Below, piece by piece: positions 7,677 through 15,357 of a DNA stretch of 24,429 bases. Positions within the stretch are counted from its first letter, which is position 1. Every line of letters starts with the position of its first letter. The position numbers were made by a program, and so were the translations under genes. The notes beneath the pieces were generated by a model. That model ran no database searches, was not told where the DNA came from, and saw only the letters and a program-made list of their open reading frames with translations. The DNA comes from JBFWUW01 sp050247075 (GTDB lineage: Bacteria; Planctomycetota; Planctomycetia; Pirellulales; JBFWUW01), in assembly GCA_050247075.1 (NCBI GenBank), contig JBFWUW010000093.1:1-24429 (forward strand), read 5' to 3'.

Positions 7677-8057
7677 GGATCATCCGAACCACGTAAGGCG
7701 ATGGAGCATCGAACGTAAGCTGCTCGACTCTCGCGATTTACGCCGATTTCGCCTTATCTCGAAATTGTAAGATACGGTGTTTGGCCCGTTTTGCAAGCCG
7801 CCAGTGGCGGGCAACGATTGACCGCGTAAGTAAGTATCCGCCGCCGGATGCAGAGTCACTAAATTTCGCCCGAACTCTTGTTAGCGTCAAACTTTGCGGA
7901 CTGGGAAAAGTCTGACGGGCGAATCGAGGGAGGCACGATCTGGTCTGTCCCTGGCAGGGGGCGACTTCATCACCGCTGGCAGGTTAGCCATCGGCGTTAG
8001 AAACGCCTCCCACAGGCCGCCCCGTCGAACGGCACCAGATCGCGACCCACCCAGACA
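7677..8057. other. Intergenic region between membrane protein and ALDH genes
   Basis: The 381 bp separate the membrane-protein start from the ALDH stop, both on -. They should hold the membrane-protein promoter and the 3' end of the ALDH transcript. A small hairpin (GGCGTT at 7993-7998, AACGCC at 8002-8007, loop of three) lies about 50 bases beyond the ALDH stop but lacks a U tract, so it is a poor intrinsic terminator. I see no gene: the only + strand open frame (7894-8130) overlaps the ALDH end and has no recognisable content. Confidence 0.4.
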
Positions 8058-9581
8058 CTACCCGCCTAGATCGAATCGCACCCCCTGCGCCAACGGCAAT
8101 TCTCTACCGCCGTTGATGGTGCAGGTTTGACGCCGCATGTAGGCTTTCCAAGCATCGCTGCCCGACTCACGTCCCCCGCCGGTATCTTTCTCGCCGCCGA
8201 AGGCCCCGCCGATCTCGGCCCCCGACGTGCCGATGTTGACGTTGGCAATGCCGCAATCGCTGCCGGCCGCCGACAAGAACTGCTCGGCGGCGAGCAGGCT
8301 GTCCGTGAAGATAGCGCTCGACAGGCCCTGATCGACGGCATTATGCAGGGCAATCGCCTCGTCGAGCTCGCGATACGGCAGCAGATACAAGATCGGCGCA
8401 AAGGTTTCTTCTCGCAGAATTTCCATTTGCGACGTGGCACGTACCAGCGCCGGCTCGACAAAGTTCCCGGCACGCTCAAGCCGGCCGCCGCCGAAAACGA
8501 TTTCTCCTCCTTGTTCCACCGCCTGTTGCAAGGCACGCTGCATGGCCTCCACGGCCCGTTCGTTGATCAACGGGCCCATCAATACGCCTTCTTGACTGGG
8601 ATCGCCGATGGTCACGCTCTTGAACGCGGCAGCCAGCCGCCGCGACAGTTCCTCGATCTTCGATGCATGGACGATCAACCGCCGCAACGAGGTGCAACGC
8701 TGGCCGGCCGTGCCGACGGCGGCGAAGACGATGGCCCGCAACGCCAGGTCCAAATTGGCAGACTCCGTCACGATCAGCCCATTGTTGCCCCCCAATTCCA
8801 AGATCGACCGGCCCAGCCGCCCGGCCACGACCGAGCCAACGCGGCGTCCCATGGGGCAGCTTCCCGTGGCCGAAATCAAGGGCAAACGGCGGTCGGCGAT
8901 CATCGGTTCGCCCACTTCCTCAACGCTTCCCAGGCACAGATTGAACACGCCCAGGCAGTCGTTTTGGACCATCACCTGGTCGCAGATTTTTTGTACAGCC
9001 AGCGAAACAAGCGGTGTCTCGGGCGAGGGTTTCCAGATCATGGTGTCGCCGCAGACCGCCGCGATGGCGGCGTTCCAGGCCCACACCGCTACCGGAAAAT
9101 TAAAGGCTGAAACAATGCCGATGGTGCCCAAGGGGTGCCACTGCTCAAACAGCCGGTGCCGCGGCCGTTCGCTGGGCATGGTCAGGCCATAGAGTTGCCG
9201 CGAGAGTCCCACGGCGAAGTCGCAGATGTCGATCATTTCCTGGACTTCGCCCAACCCTTCGCTCAGGATTTTGCCGCATTCCAGTGTGACCAGTCGGCCC
9301 AGGTCGGCCTTGTGCCGGCGCAATAACTGGCCCAACTGGCGGACCACTTCACCCCGTTGAGGAGCCGGCCGCATCCGCCAATCGGCGAACTGGCCGGCGG
9401 CCGTTTGTACAACCTGCTCGTAGTTGGCCCGCGACGCCATTCGCACGCTAGCTAACGCTTGCCCGGTGGCCGGGTTGTACGAGACTAGCTCTTCTCTACC
9501 CGCGGGCGAATGGCTGCTATCGCCGGAAACCGCCAATTGGCCGCCGCGAACACCTAGCCGTTGTAAGAGATCGTCAAGCAT
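8058..9581 (-). CDS. Aldehyde dehydrogenase, ALDH7/antiquitin type (alpha-aminoadipic semialdehyde dehydrogenase-like)
   Basis: The 507-residue NAD(P)-dependent dehydrogenase closely follows the ALDH7 pattern. In MLDD-start numbering the nucleophile is Cys296 in AGQRCTSLRR, the general base Glu262 in LELGGNNG, the oxyanion Asn161 in SAFNFPVAV and the cofactor lysine Lys184 in IWKPSPETP. The C-terminus contains TSGAEIGGAFGGEKDTGGGR and MRRQTCTIN, near-diagnostic for antiquitin/AmaB enzymes that oxidise alpha-aminoadipic semialdehyde in lysine catabolism. Related members also act on betaine aldehyde and other semialdehydes. No lysine-catabolism partner is nearby, so the physiological substrate is inferred from family only. 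CAGGAG at 9588-9593 lies six bases before the ATG at 9581, favouring it over the ATG two codons upstream. Confidence 0.92.
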   Translation of the reverse strand: MLDDLLQRLGVRGGQLAVSGDSSHSPAGREELVSYNPATGQALASVRMASRANYEQVVQTAAGQFADWRMRPAPQRGEVVRQLGQLLRRHKADLGRLVTLECGKILSEGLGEVQEMIDICDFAVGLSRQLYGLTMPSERPRHRLFEQWHPLGTIGIVSAFNFPVAVWAWNAAIAAVCGDTMIWKPSPETPLVSLAVQKICDQVMVQNDCLGVFNLCLGSVEEVGEPMIADRRLPLISATGSCPMGRRVGSVVAGRLGRSILELGGNNGLIVTESANLDLALRAIVFAAVGTAGQRCTSLRRLIVHASKIEELSRRLAAAFKSVTIGDPSQEGVLMGPLINERAVEAMQRALQQAVEQGGEIVFGGGRLERAGNFVEPALVRATSQMEILREETFAPILYLLPYRELDEAIALHNAVDQGLSSAIFTDSLLAAEQFLSAAGSDCGIANVNIGTSGAEIGGAFGGEKDTGGGRESGSDAWKAYMRRQTCTINGGRELPLAQGVRFDLGG

Positions 9582-9587
9582 GGTCAT

Positions 9588-9593
9588 CTCCTG
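9588..9593 (-). promoter_or_regulatory. Shine-Dalgarno site setting the ALDH start
   Basis: Read on the minus strand, CAGGAG is followed by ATGACC and then ATG. The site touches the first ATG (9587) and is correctly spaced, six bases, from the second (9581), so the second is the likely start. Confidence 0.7.
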
Positions 9594-9618
9594 ATTGCCG
9601 ATTGCCTTGGCGCGTTAA

Positions 9619-9717
9619 GGAACGACCGAAAAATGACTTCGGCTTTTTCTTTCCCTCACCCTGCCTTCTCCCGGAAAGGGAGAGGGGTTGGTGGAGAAGT
9701 TATTTTTCGGGCGTTCC
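9619..9717. repeat. About 100-bp imperfect palindrome (MITE/REP-like)
   Basis: The outer arms at 9619-9640 and 9696-9717 are 22 bases each and match as inverted repeats at 20 of 22 positions (GGAACGACCGAAAAATGAC and onward against its complement). Inside them a second palindrome (about 9655-9693) centres on TCTCCCGGAAAGGGAGA, a motif of the CCCTCACCC...GGGAGAGGGG kind scattered through many bacterial genomes. Nearly the whole unit could fold into one long hairpin on either strand. It lies between the divergent ALDH and CopD-like starts, so it is in or next to both promoters or 5' leaders. It has no coding content. Confidence 0.7.
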
Positions 9718-9864
9718 CATGTCCCGCGGGACCAAGGCAAATTGTACGCGATGACGCCAATCAAGAAACGACGCCGCTTTACAAGGCAGGACCAGCAACC
9801 TACGATCGGGTCACTTTGATCCTTCCCACGAACGATAATAATTTCTGACTCTAGGCTGTCTGAT

Positions 9865-9870
9865 AGGAGG
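9865..9870 (+). promoter_or_regulatory. Shine-Dalgarno site supporting a GTG start
   Basis: AGGAGG, a perfect anti-16S match, lies eight bases before the GTG at 9879 and 17 before the next in-frame ATG at 9888. This makes GTG the better start for the downstream membrane protein. Confidence 0.75.
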
Positions 9871-9878
9871 TTGCTCAA

Positions 9879-10397
9879 GTGGATCCGATGAGTCTGTTAG
9901 GCCTCGTGGCCCGTTGGTTGCACATCTTGAGTGCCATTGCCGCGGTCGGTGGGACCATTTTTGCCCGCGTGGCGTTGCTGCCTTCCCTGTCCGTGTTGGG
10001 CGAGTCTGACCGCAAGAATCTGCACGATGCCATCCGCGGCCGCTGGTCGAAAGTGGTTATGGCTTCAATCGGATTCTTGTTGCTGTCGGGGCTGTACAAC
10101 ATTGGTGTGTTGGAAATGCGGAAGCAGATTCCAGCCGACGGCAAGGCAATCTACCATGCCCTGTTTGGCATTAAGTTTCTGCTGGCCCTGGCGATTTTCT
10201 TCATCGCCAGCGCCTTGGTGGGACGCAGCCAGGCGTTCACCGGCATTCGCCAGAATGCCAAATTCTGGCTGAGCGTCAATCTAACCCTAGCCATCGTCCT
10301 GGTGTGCGTGTCGGGCGCGTTGCGGATGATTCGCGAGCCGAAGCTCGCCAATCCGCCAGCCGTGGCGGCACAACCAGTGGCCGGGCTTCCTACTTAG
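9879..10397 (+). CDS. Small CopD-like four-helix membrane protein
   Basis: The 172-residue protein has four predicted membrane helices, at about residues 7-28, 58-77, 94-114 and 129-148. The start RWLHILSAIAAVGGTIFAR resembles the CopD/copper-resistance D and related putative integral membrane families, where the histidine of the first helix (here His14) is conserved. Other histidines at 49 and 93 lie near membrane borders and could bind haem or metal, but this is inference. The C-terminal 20 residues are Pro/Ala-rich and probably disordered. Translation likely starts at GTG 9879, set by a strong AGGAGG. It is first of a same-strand series, 50 bp before the mutarotase-like gene, though its function gives no clear link to sugar oxidation. 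Confidence 0.75.
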   Translation: MDPMSLLGLVARWLHILSAIAAVGGTIFARVALLPSLSVLGESDRKNLHDAIRGRWSKVVMASIGFLLLSGLYNIGVLEMRKQIPADGKAIYHALFGIKFLLALAIFFIASALVGRSQAFTGIRQNAKFWLSVNLTLAIVLVCVSGALRMIREPKLANPPAVAAQPVAGLPT

Positions 10398-10447
10398 CTG
10401 GCCGATAGAGCCTTTCCGCCAGGTCAGATACCGAGCTTCCGATTCGC

Positions 10448-10894
10448 ATGTTGAAGACAGCCTTGCTGCATCCCGACATCTTGCGTATCGCCGCCCAGGC
10501 CGGGCATCATGCCACTATCTTGATTGCCGATGGCAACTACCCCGCCTCCACCAAGCGCGGGCCCCAGGCGGAGCTGGTCTGTTTGCAGTTGATGCCGGGC
10601 GTCCCCAAGGTGTCGCAGGTGCTGCAAGCCCTGCTGAGCGTGCTGCCTGTCGATGCCATCTATACAATGGGCATTCCGCCCGACGACCCCTACGCCAAAT
10701 TTGGCGAGCCGCCCGCCTGGGGCGAGTATCGCCAGATCGCCGCCGCCGCGGGTGTAACAGCCGCCATCGAGCCGATTTCCAAGTGGGACTTTTACAAGGC
10801 CGTCGAGTCCCCCGACCATGTTCTGACCGTGCAAACCGCCGACCAGGCGTTGTGGGCCAATGTCTTGCTAACGCTGGGCTGCCGCACGACCTAA
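10448..10894 (+). CDS. RbsD/FucU-family sugar mutarotase-like protein
   Basis: The 148-residue protein begins MLKTALLHPDILRIAAQAGH and continues HATILIADGNYPAS. This fits the RbsD/FucU fold, in which a histidine at position 20 (here His20) and a following aspartate (here Asp28) act in interconverting sugar anomers. The C-terminal KWDFYKAVESPDHVLTVQT and final ALWANVLLTLGC match the FucU-type end (fucose mutarotase: RFAFYERA..., YGNILLKKG). Such proteins speed supply of the correct anomer to the next enzyme, usually of L-fucose or D-ribose. The next gene, 24 bp downstream, is an L-galactose/L-fucose dehydrogenase-like reductase, making an L-fucose or L-galactose substrate attractive. No clear ribosome site was seen. 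Confidence 0.85.
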   Translation: MLKTALLHPDILRIAAQAGHHATILIADGNYPASTKRGPQAELVCLQLMPGVPKVSQVLQALLSVLPVDAIYTMGIPPDDPYAKFGEPPAWGEYRQIAAAAGVTAAIEPISKWDFYKAVESPDHVLTVQTADQALWANVLLTLGCRTT

Positions 10895-10918
10895 CGTCTC
10901 CCTCTCCAGGCACGCACC

Positions 10919-11851
10919 ATGCAAATCCGCCAACTTGGCAAAACCGACTTGCATCTACCTTGCCTGAGCTTCGGCGCTTCCAGCTTGGGGCAAGAGTTTC
11001 GCCAGGTGTCGCTGGATGCCGCGCTGCAAAGCGTCCGGGTGGCGCTGGAGTGCGGGCTGAACTTTATCGACACCTCGCCGTTTTATGGCCGCGGCATGAG
11101 CGAGGTGCTGCTAGGCATGGCGCTGCGCGGCGTACCGCGCGACAGCTATCTGCTGTGTACGAAGTTGGGGCGCTACGATCTGGCCCACTTCGACTTCTCA
11201 TCGCGGCGCGTGGCCGAGAGCATCGATATTTCGCTGCATCGGCTGGGAACCGGCCATCTCGACATCATCTTGTGCCACGATATTGAGTTCGTGCCGATGC
11301 AACAGATCGTCGATGAAACGCTGCCCGCCATGCGGCTGGCGCAACGGCAAGGCAAGGTGCGGTACGTCGGCTTCAGCGGCTATCCGCAAAAGATATTTCG
11401 CTTCATCTGCGACCAGGCCGATGTCGATTGCGTCTTGAGCTACAACCAATACACGCTGCAAAACACGCGATTCGCCGACGAAACGGTCCCCTATCTCAAG
11501 AGCCGCGGCATCGGTGCCATGAATGCCGGCCCCTTTAGCGCCCGGCTGCTGACCAGCGCCCCGCTGCCTGCGTGGCTCAAGGAACCGGAGGAAGTTAAGC
11601 AGGCCGCTCGCCAGGCCGCCGCGCACTGCGCGGACCGCGGCATCGACATTGCCCAATTGGCGTTGCAGTTCTCGATCGCCAACGAAGACATGGCGACCAC
11701 CATTGCCGGCTCGGCCAATCCGGACAATATTCGCAAATGGGCGGAGTGGGCGGCGCAACCGCTCGACGAAACCTTGCTCCGCGAAGTGCAAGCGATTTTC
11801 GCCCCGGTCAAGAACATTGGCCACGCCGAGGGTTTGCCGGAGAATAATTGA
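10919..11851 (+). CDS. Aldo-keto reductase, L-galactose/L-fucose dehydrogenase-like
   Basis: The 310-residue TIM-barrel oxidoreductase has the aldo-keto reductase tetrad Asp51, Tyr56, Lys82 and His120, in NFIDTSPFYGRGMSE, LCTKLGRYD and LDIILCHDIEF. CHDIEF and the late FAPVKN are shared with plant L-galactose dehydrogenase, and bacterial L-fucose dehydrogenases of this family are close relatives. The expected reaction is NAD(P)-dependent oxidation of a 6-deoxy or related L-sugar at C1 to the lactone. It sits between a FucU-like mutarotase and a zinc alcohol dehydrogenase on one strand, with 24 and 54 bp gaps, so the three probably form one catabolic unit. No lactonase or dehydratase follows in the window, so the pathway is incomplete here. 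Confidence 0.88.
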   Translation: MQIRQLGKTDLHLPCLSFGASSLGQEFRQVSLDAALQSVRVALECGLNFIDTSPFYGRGMSEVLLGMALRGVPRDSYLLCTKLGRYDLAHFDFSSRRVAESIDISLHRLGTGHLDIILCHDIEFVPMQQIVDETLPAMRLAQRQGKVRYVGFSGYPQKIFRFICDQADVDCVLSYNQYTLQNTRFADETVPYLKSRGIGAMNAGPFSARLLTSAPLPAWLKEPEEVKQAARQAAAHCADRGIDIAQLALQFSIANEDMATTIAGSANPDNIRKWAEWAAQPLDETLLREVQAIFAPVKNIGHAEGLPENN

Positions 11852-11905
11852 CGGCCACGCAGCCGTTGTTCGCTCAACCAGTTTTCATTTCGATGGATCA
11901 TCACC

Positions 11906-12934
11906 ATGCGTGCCATTCAGTTTGCCGAGCCGCTATCCATTAACCTCATCGACCTGCCCGAACCCGCCCCGCCGCTGCCGGGCGAGGCCGTGGTGCGGGT
12001 GCATCGCGTGGGGATCTGCGGCACCGACTATTCCGGCTATCTCGGCAAAATGCCGTTCTTTAGCTATCCGCGTATTCCGGGGCACGAATTGGGGGTGGAA
12101 GTCGTGGCGGTGGGGGAAGGCGTGGCCAACGTCGCGCCGGGTGATCGCTGTTCGGTCGAGCCGTACATCAACTGCCAAAAGTGCTATTCGTGCCAGCGCG
12201 GCCACACCAATTGCTGCGAGAACCACCTGACGCTGGGCGTCCATTGCGATGGCGGCCTGCGGCCGCTATTCACCGTGCCGGCCCGCAAGCTGCATATTTC
12301 ACGCAAGCTCGCTTTCGACCAGTTGGCCCTGGTGGAGACCTTGGCCATCGGTTGCCACGCCATCGAGCGGGCAAAACCCCAACCGGGCCAGACACTGCTG
12401 GTGATTGGGGCCGGTCCCATTGGCCTGTCGGTGGTGGAATTCGCCAGAATCAGCGGCGCGCGAACGGTCGTGCTAGACATGAACGAGCAGCGCCTGGCTT
12501 TCGTCCGCGAGGAAATGAGGATTGCCGACAGGCTGCTGGCCAAGGGGGACGGGCAAGAGCTACAAAAGCTAGCCGAACTGACCGATGGACGGCTCGCCGA
12601 CATCGTGGTGGACGCCACCGGCAGCAACAAGTCGATGAGCGGCTGCCTGGCGTATGCCACCTTTGCCGGCCGCGTGGTTTACGTCGGCATCACCACCAGC
12701 GAGTTGCAGTTCCCCCATGCACCCATCATGCACCGTCGTGAACTGACCCTGCTGGCCAGCCGCAACGCACTCTCGGCCGATTTCTCCCGCATCATCAGCC
12801 TGATCGAAAATGGCCAGATCGACACGCGGCCCTGGATTTCGCACCAGGCCCCGTATACCGAACTGGCCACCGCCCTGCCACAATGGCTCAAGCCAGAGTC
12901 GCGGGTTATTAAGGCCATTGCTTGTGTAGAATAA
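11906..12934 (+). CDS. Zinc-dependent alcohol/polyol dehydrogenase (MDR family)
   Basis: The 342-residue medium-chain dehydrogenase has catalytic zinc ligands Cys38 (GICGTDYSG) and His60-Glu61 (IPGHELGVEV), with a probable further acidic ligand near Glu144. The structural zinc set is Cys90, Cys93, Cys96 and Cys104 in NCQKCYSCQRGHTNCC. The NAD(P) fold follows with VIGAGPIGLSV (residues 167-177). Length and layout match sorbitol, threonine and L-galactonate-type dehydrogenases. It would oxidise a hydroxyl of a sugar, sugar acid or polyol. Its place directly after the mutarotase and aldo-keto reductase suggests a later step of the same sugar pathway, perhaps on an aldonate or 2-keto-3-deoxy acid. 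The precise substrate cannot be read from sequence. Confidence 0.9.
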   Translation: MRAIQFAEPLSINLIDLPEPAPPLPGEAVVRVHRVGICGTDYSGYLGKMPFFSYPRIPGHELGVEVVAVGEGVANVAPGDRCSVEPYINCQKCYSCQRGHTNCCENHLTLGVHCDGGLRPLFTVPARKLHISRKLAFDQLALVETLAIGCHAIERAKPQPGQTLLVIGAGPIGLSVVEFARISGARTVVLDMNEQRLAFVREEMRIADRLLAKGDGQELQKLAELTDGRLADIVVDATGSNKSMSGCLAYATFAGRVVYVGITTSELQFPHAPIMHRRELTLLASRNALSADFSRIISLIENGQIDTRPWISHQAPYTELATALPQWLKPESRVIKAIACVE

Positions 12935-12971
12935 CCGGCTGCTTTTCCTCCTTGATGAACGGGTGAATCCG

Positions 12972-15131
12972 ATGCGCTGTGCTGCCTGCTTTCTCCCCGC
13001 CCTTGGACTCTTGGTCACCCATCTCATGGCTGCTCCTCCAGAGACATCGCGAAAACCCGTCACCGACCAGTATCACGGTGTGGAAGTGGTCGATGATTAC
13101 CGCTGGCTGGAGAATGGCGGCGATCCCATCGTGCGCGCCTGGAGCGATGCCCAAAACGGCCACGCGCGGAACTACTTGGACCACCTGCCGCACCTGGAGG
13201 AGATCCGCCAGCGCGTGACGGAGATCATGGCCGCCCCTACGGTCAGCTATTCGGCGGCCGCTTATCGCCGCGGCACGGTGTTTGTCATTCAACGCCAGCC
13301 GCCGCGCGAGCAGCCTTTTCTGGTCGTCATGCCGTCGCTCGATTCCACGGACAATGCCCGCGTGCTGGTCGATCCGAACGCGATCGACCCCACGCACGCC
13401 ACATCGATCGACTGGTACGCCCCCTCGCCCGACGGCCAGTTGGTGGCGGTGTCGCTATCCAGCAGCGGCAGCGAAGCGGGGGATGTTCACTTCTTTGCAA
13501 CAGCCACGGGAAAGGCCATGCACGAGGTTCTGCCGCGCGTGAATACCGGCACCGCCGGCGGCGACCTGGCCTGGATGCCCGACAGCAGCGGCGTGTTCTA
13601 TACCCGGCATCCGCGCGAGGGTGAACGCACGGCCGAGGACATGAACTTTTATCAGCAAGTCTACTTTCATCGCTTTGGCACGCCGACGGAAAAAGACCGC
13701 TACGAGCTGGGGAAAGACTTTCCGCGCATCGCCGAGATTCAGTTTGAAATGCACAACCCGACGGGCCGGCTGCTGGCCACGGTGCAAAACGGAGACGGCG
13801 GAGAATTTGCCCATTATCTGCGGTCGCCAGCGGGAGACTGGACGCGGCTGTGCGATTTCAAGGACCAAATCGTGCAAGCCACGTTTTCGCCCGCCGGCGA
13901 CCTGTATCTCATCTCTCAGGCCAACGCGCCGCGGGGAAAAATCTTGCGGGCCCGTTCACTATCGGCCGGACTGGCTGATGCGGAGACGATCATTGAGGAA
14001 GGGGACTATACCATTGTCACCAGCTTCTACCACGCCCCGCCCAGCCTGTTGGCCACCGACACTCGGCTGTACGTGCTGTACCAATTGGGCGGTCCCTCGG
14101 AGTTGCGGGTGTTTGACTTGGAGGGGCGGCGTTTGCCGGGCCCGCAACAGCCCCCCTTGTCCGCGGCGGGCGGGCTGGCCAAGCTGGAGGGCGACGATGT
14201 GTTGTTTGGCGTGGTGTCGTATGTCCAACCGCCGGCCATGCATCGGTTTCAGGCCGAGTCGGGCCAGACCGAGCCGACCGCGCTGGCGACCAAATCGCCG
14301 GTGGCCTTCGACGATATCGAAGTGGTCCGCGAGTTTGCCACCTCCGCCGACGGCACCCGCGTACCGGTCAGCATTCTCTACCGCCAGGGGCTGACGCGAA
14401 ACGGAGAAAATCCCACGCTGGTGACGGGCTATGGCGGGTACGGCATCAACATCACGCCGTCGTTCAGCTCGGTGCGGCATGTGTTGCTGGAGCAAGGCTT
14501 TGTAATCGCCATCGCCAATTTGCGGGGTGGATCGGAATTTGGCGAGCCGTGGCACCAGCAAGGCAATTTGACCAACAAGCAAAACGTGTTCGACGATTTC
14601 GCCGCCGTGCTGCGGCATGTCGTCGAGCGGCAATACACCTCGCCCGACAGGTTGGCGATTGAAGGGGGCAGCAACGGCGGCCTGCTGATGGGCGCGACCA
14701 TGACGCAACACCCCGAACTGATGAAGGCCGTGGTCTCGCATGTCGGCATCTACGACATGTTACGGGTGGAGCTCTCGGCCAACGGTGCCTTCAATATCGT
14801 CGAGTTTGGCACGGTGAAAGATGCCGAGCAATTCCGGGCCTTGCACGCTTATTCGCCCTACCATCACGTTCGTCCCGGCACGGCTTATCCGCCGGTGCTG
14901 TTTTTGACGGGCGAGAACGACCCGCGTGTCGATCCGATGCAGTCGCGAAAGATGACAGCCCGCCTGCAAGCGGCCGGCGACAACGGCGTCTACCTGCGCA
15001 CCAGTTCCAACACCGGCCACGGCGCGGGGACGGCGCTCTCCGAGCGGATCGAGCAAACCGTCGATGTCTACGCCTTCCTGGCGGAGCAGCTACAAGTGAA
15101 CTGGAGCCAGCCGGCCGGCAACAAAAAATAG
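12972..15131 (+). CDS. Secreted prolyl oligopeptidase (S9A serine peptidase)
   Basis: The 719-residue protein starts with a signal-like segment (MRCAACFLPALGLLVTHLMA). An N-terminal seven-blade propeller follows (about residues 25-430; opening YHGVEVVDDYRWLEN is the S9A signature). The C-terminal alpha/beta hydrolase has Ser567 in IEGGSNGGLLMG, Asp650 in GENDPRVDP and His683 in NTGHGAGT, so the triad is complete. These enzymes cut short peptides after proline, and the propeller excludes large substrates. The signal points to periplasmic peptide breakdown. The ATG at 12972 is preferred to the GTG at 12963 because it puts the charged residue directly before the hydrophobic core; neither has a clear ribosome site. 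It is 37 bp after the alcohol dehydrogenase and may be read through, but a functional link to sugar oxidation is not apparent. Confidence 0.92.
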   Translation: MRCAACFLPALGLLVTHLMAAPPETSRKPVTDQYHGVEVVDDYRWLENGGDPIVRAWSDAQNGHARNYLDHLPHLEEIRQRVTEIMAAPTVSYSAAAYRRGTVFVIQRQPPREQPFLVVMPSLDSTDNARVLVDPNAIDPTHATSIDWYAPSPDGQLVAVSLSSSGSEAGDVHFFATATGKAMHEVLPRVNTGTAGGDLAWMPDSSGVFYTRHPREGERTAEDMNFYQQVYFHRFGTPTEKDRYELGKDFPRIAEIQFEMHNPTGRLLATVQNGDGGEFAHYLRSPAGDWTRLCDFKDQIVQATFSPAGDLYLISQANAPRGKILRARSLSAGLADAETIIEEGDYTIVTSFYHAPPSLLATDTRLYVLYQLGGPSELRVFDLEGRRLPGPQQPPLSAAGGLAKLEGDDVLFGVVSYVQPPAMHRFQAESGQTEPTALATKSPVAFDDIEVVREFATSADGTRVPVSILYRQGLTRNGENPTLVTGYGGYGINITPSFSSVRHVLLEQGFVIAIANLRGGSEFGEPWHQQGNLTNKQNVFDDFAAVLRHVVERQYTSPDRLAIEGGSNGGLLMGATMTQHPELMKAVVSHVGIYDMLRVELSANGAFNIVEFGTVKDAEQFRALHAYSPYHHVRPGTAYPPVLFLTGENDPRVDPMQSRKMTARLQAAGDNGVYLRTSSNTGHGAGTALSERIEQTVDVYAFLAEQLQVNWSQPAGNKK

Positions 15132-15222
15132 TCGCCCTGATTCACTGCATGGCCATAACCAACAGTCCCGGCAGGAATGTCAGCCGGCTACGCCCCACCC
15201 CATTCGGCCAACGCCACGCGGA

Positions 15223-15256
15223 GGACACCCATCTCTTGCCTACCAGATGGGTGTCC
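15223..15256. terminator. Perfect 12-bp hairpin between convergent genes, candidate bidirectional terminator
   Basis: GGACACCCATCT (15223-15234) is the exact reverse complement of AGATGGGTGTCC (15245-15256), with a ten-base loop. It lies 92 bp past the peptidase stop and 102 bp past the DHQ-synthase-like stop, where transcription from both sides should end. There is no T tract, so Rho-independent action is uncertain. The arm ATGGGTGTCC is also the end motif of the dispersed repeats, so it may instead be a mobile-element footprint. Confidence 0.45.
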
Positions 15257-15312
15257 CCGCGGTGAATCATGACGCAACCCTAGCCGAAGTCGCCGCCCAT
15301 AATCTCATTCGA

Positions 15313-15356
15313 CACTCGGCATTCCGCACTCTGCATTCCCTTCCACTCGGCATTCC
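15313..15356. repeat. Short direct repeats before the DHQ-synthase-like stop
   Basis: CACTCGGCATTCC occurs at 15313-15325 and again at 15344-15356, with a similar CTCTGCATTCCC between them. These CATTCC-type repeats sit immediately after the stop of the minus-strand gene. They have no evident function. Confidence 0.5.
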
Positions 15357-15357
15357 C

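Noticed and set aside
8127..9110. A 327-codon + strand open frame opposite the ALDH gene
   Set aside because: A shadow of the ALDH7 gene, which has full catalytic residues; the shadow is His/Gln/Arg-rich with no domain.
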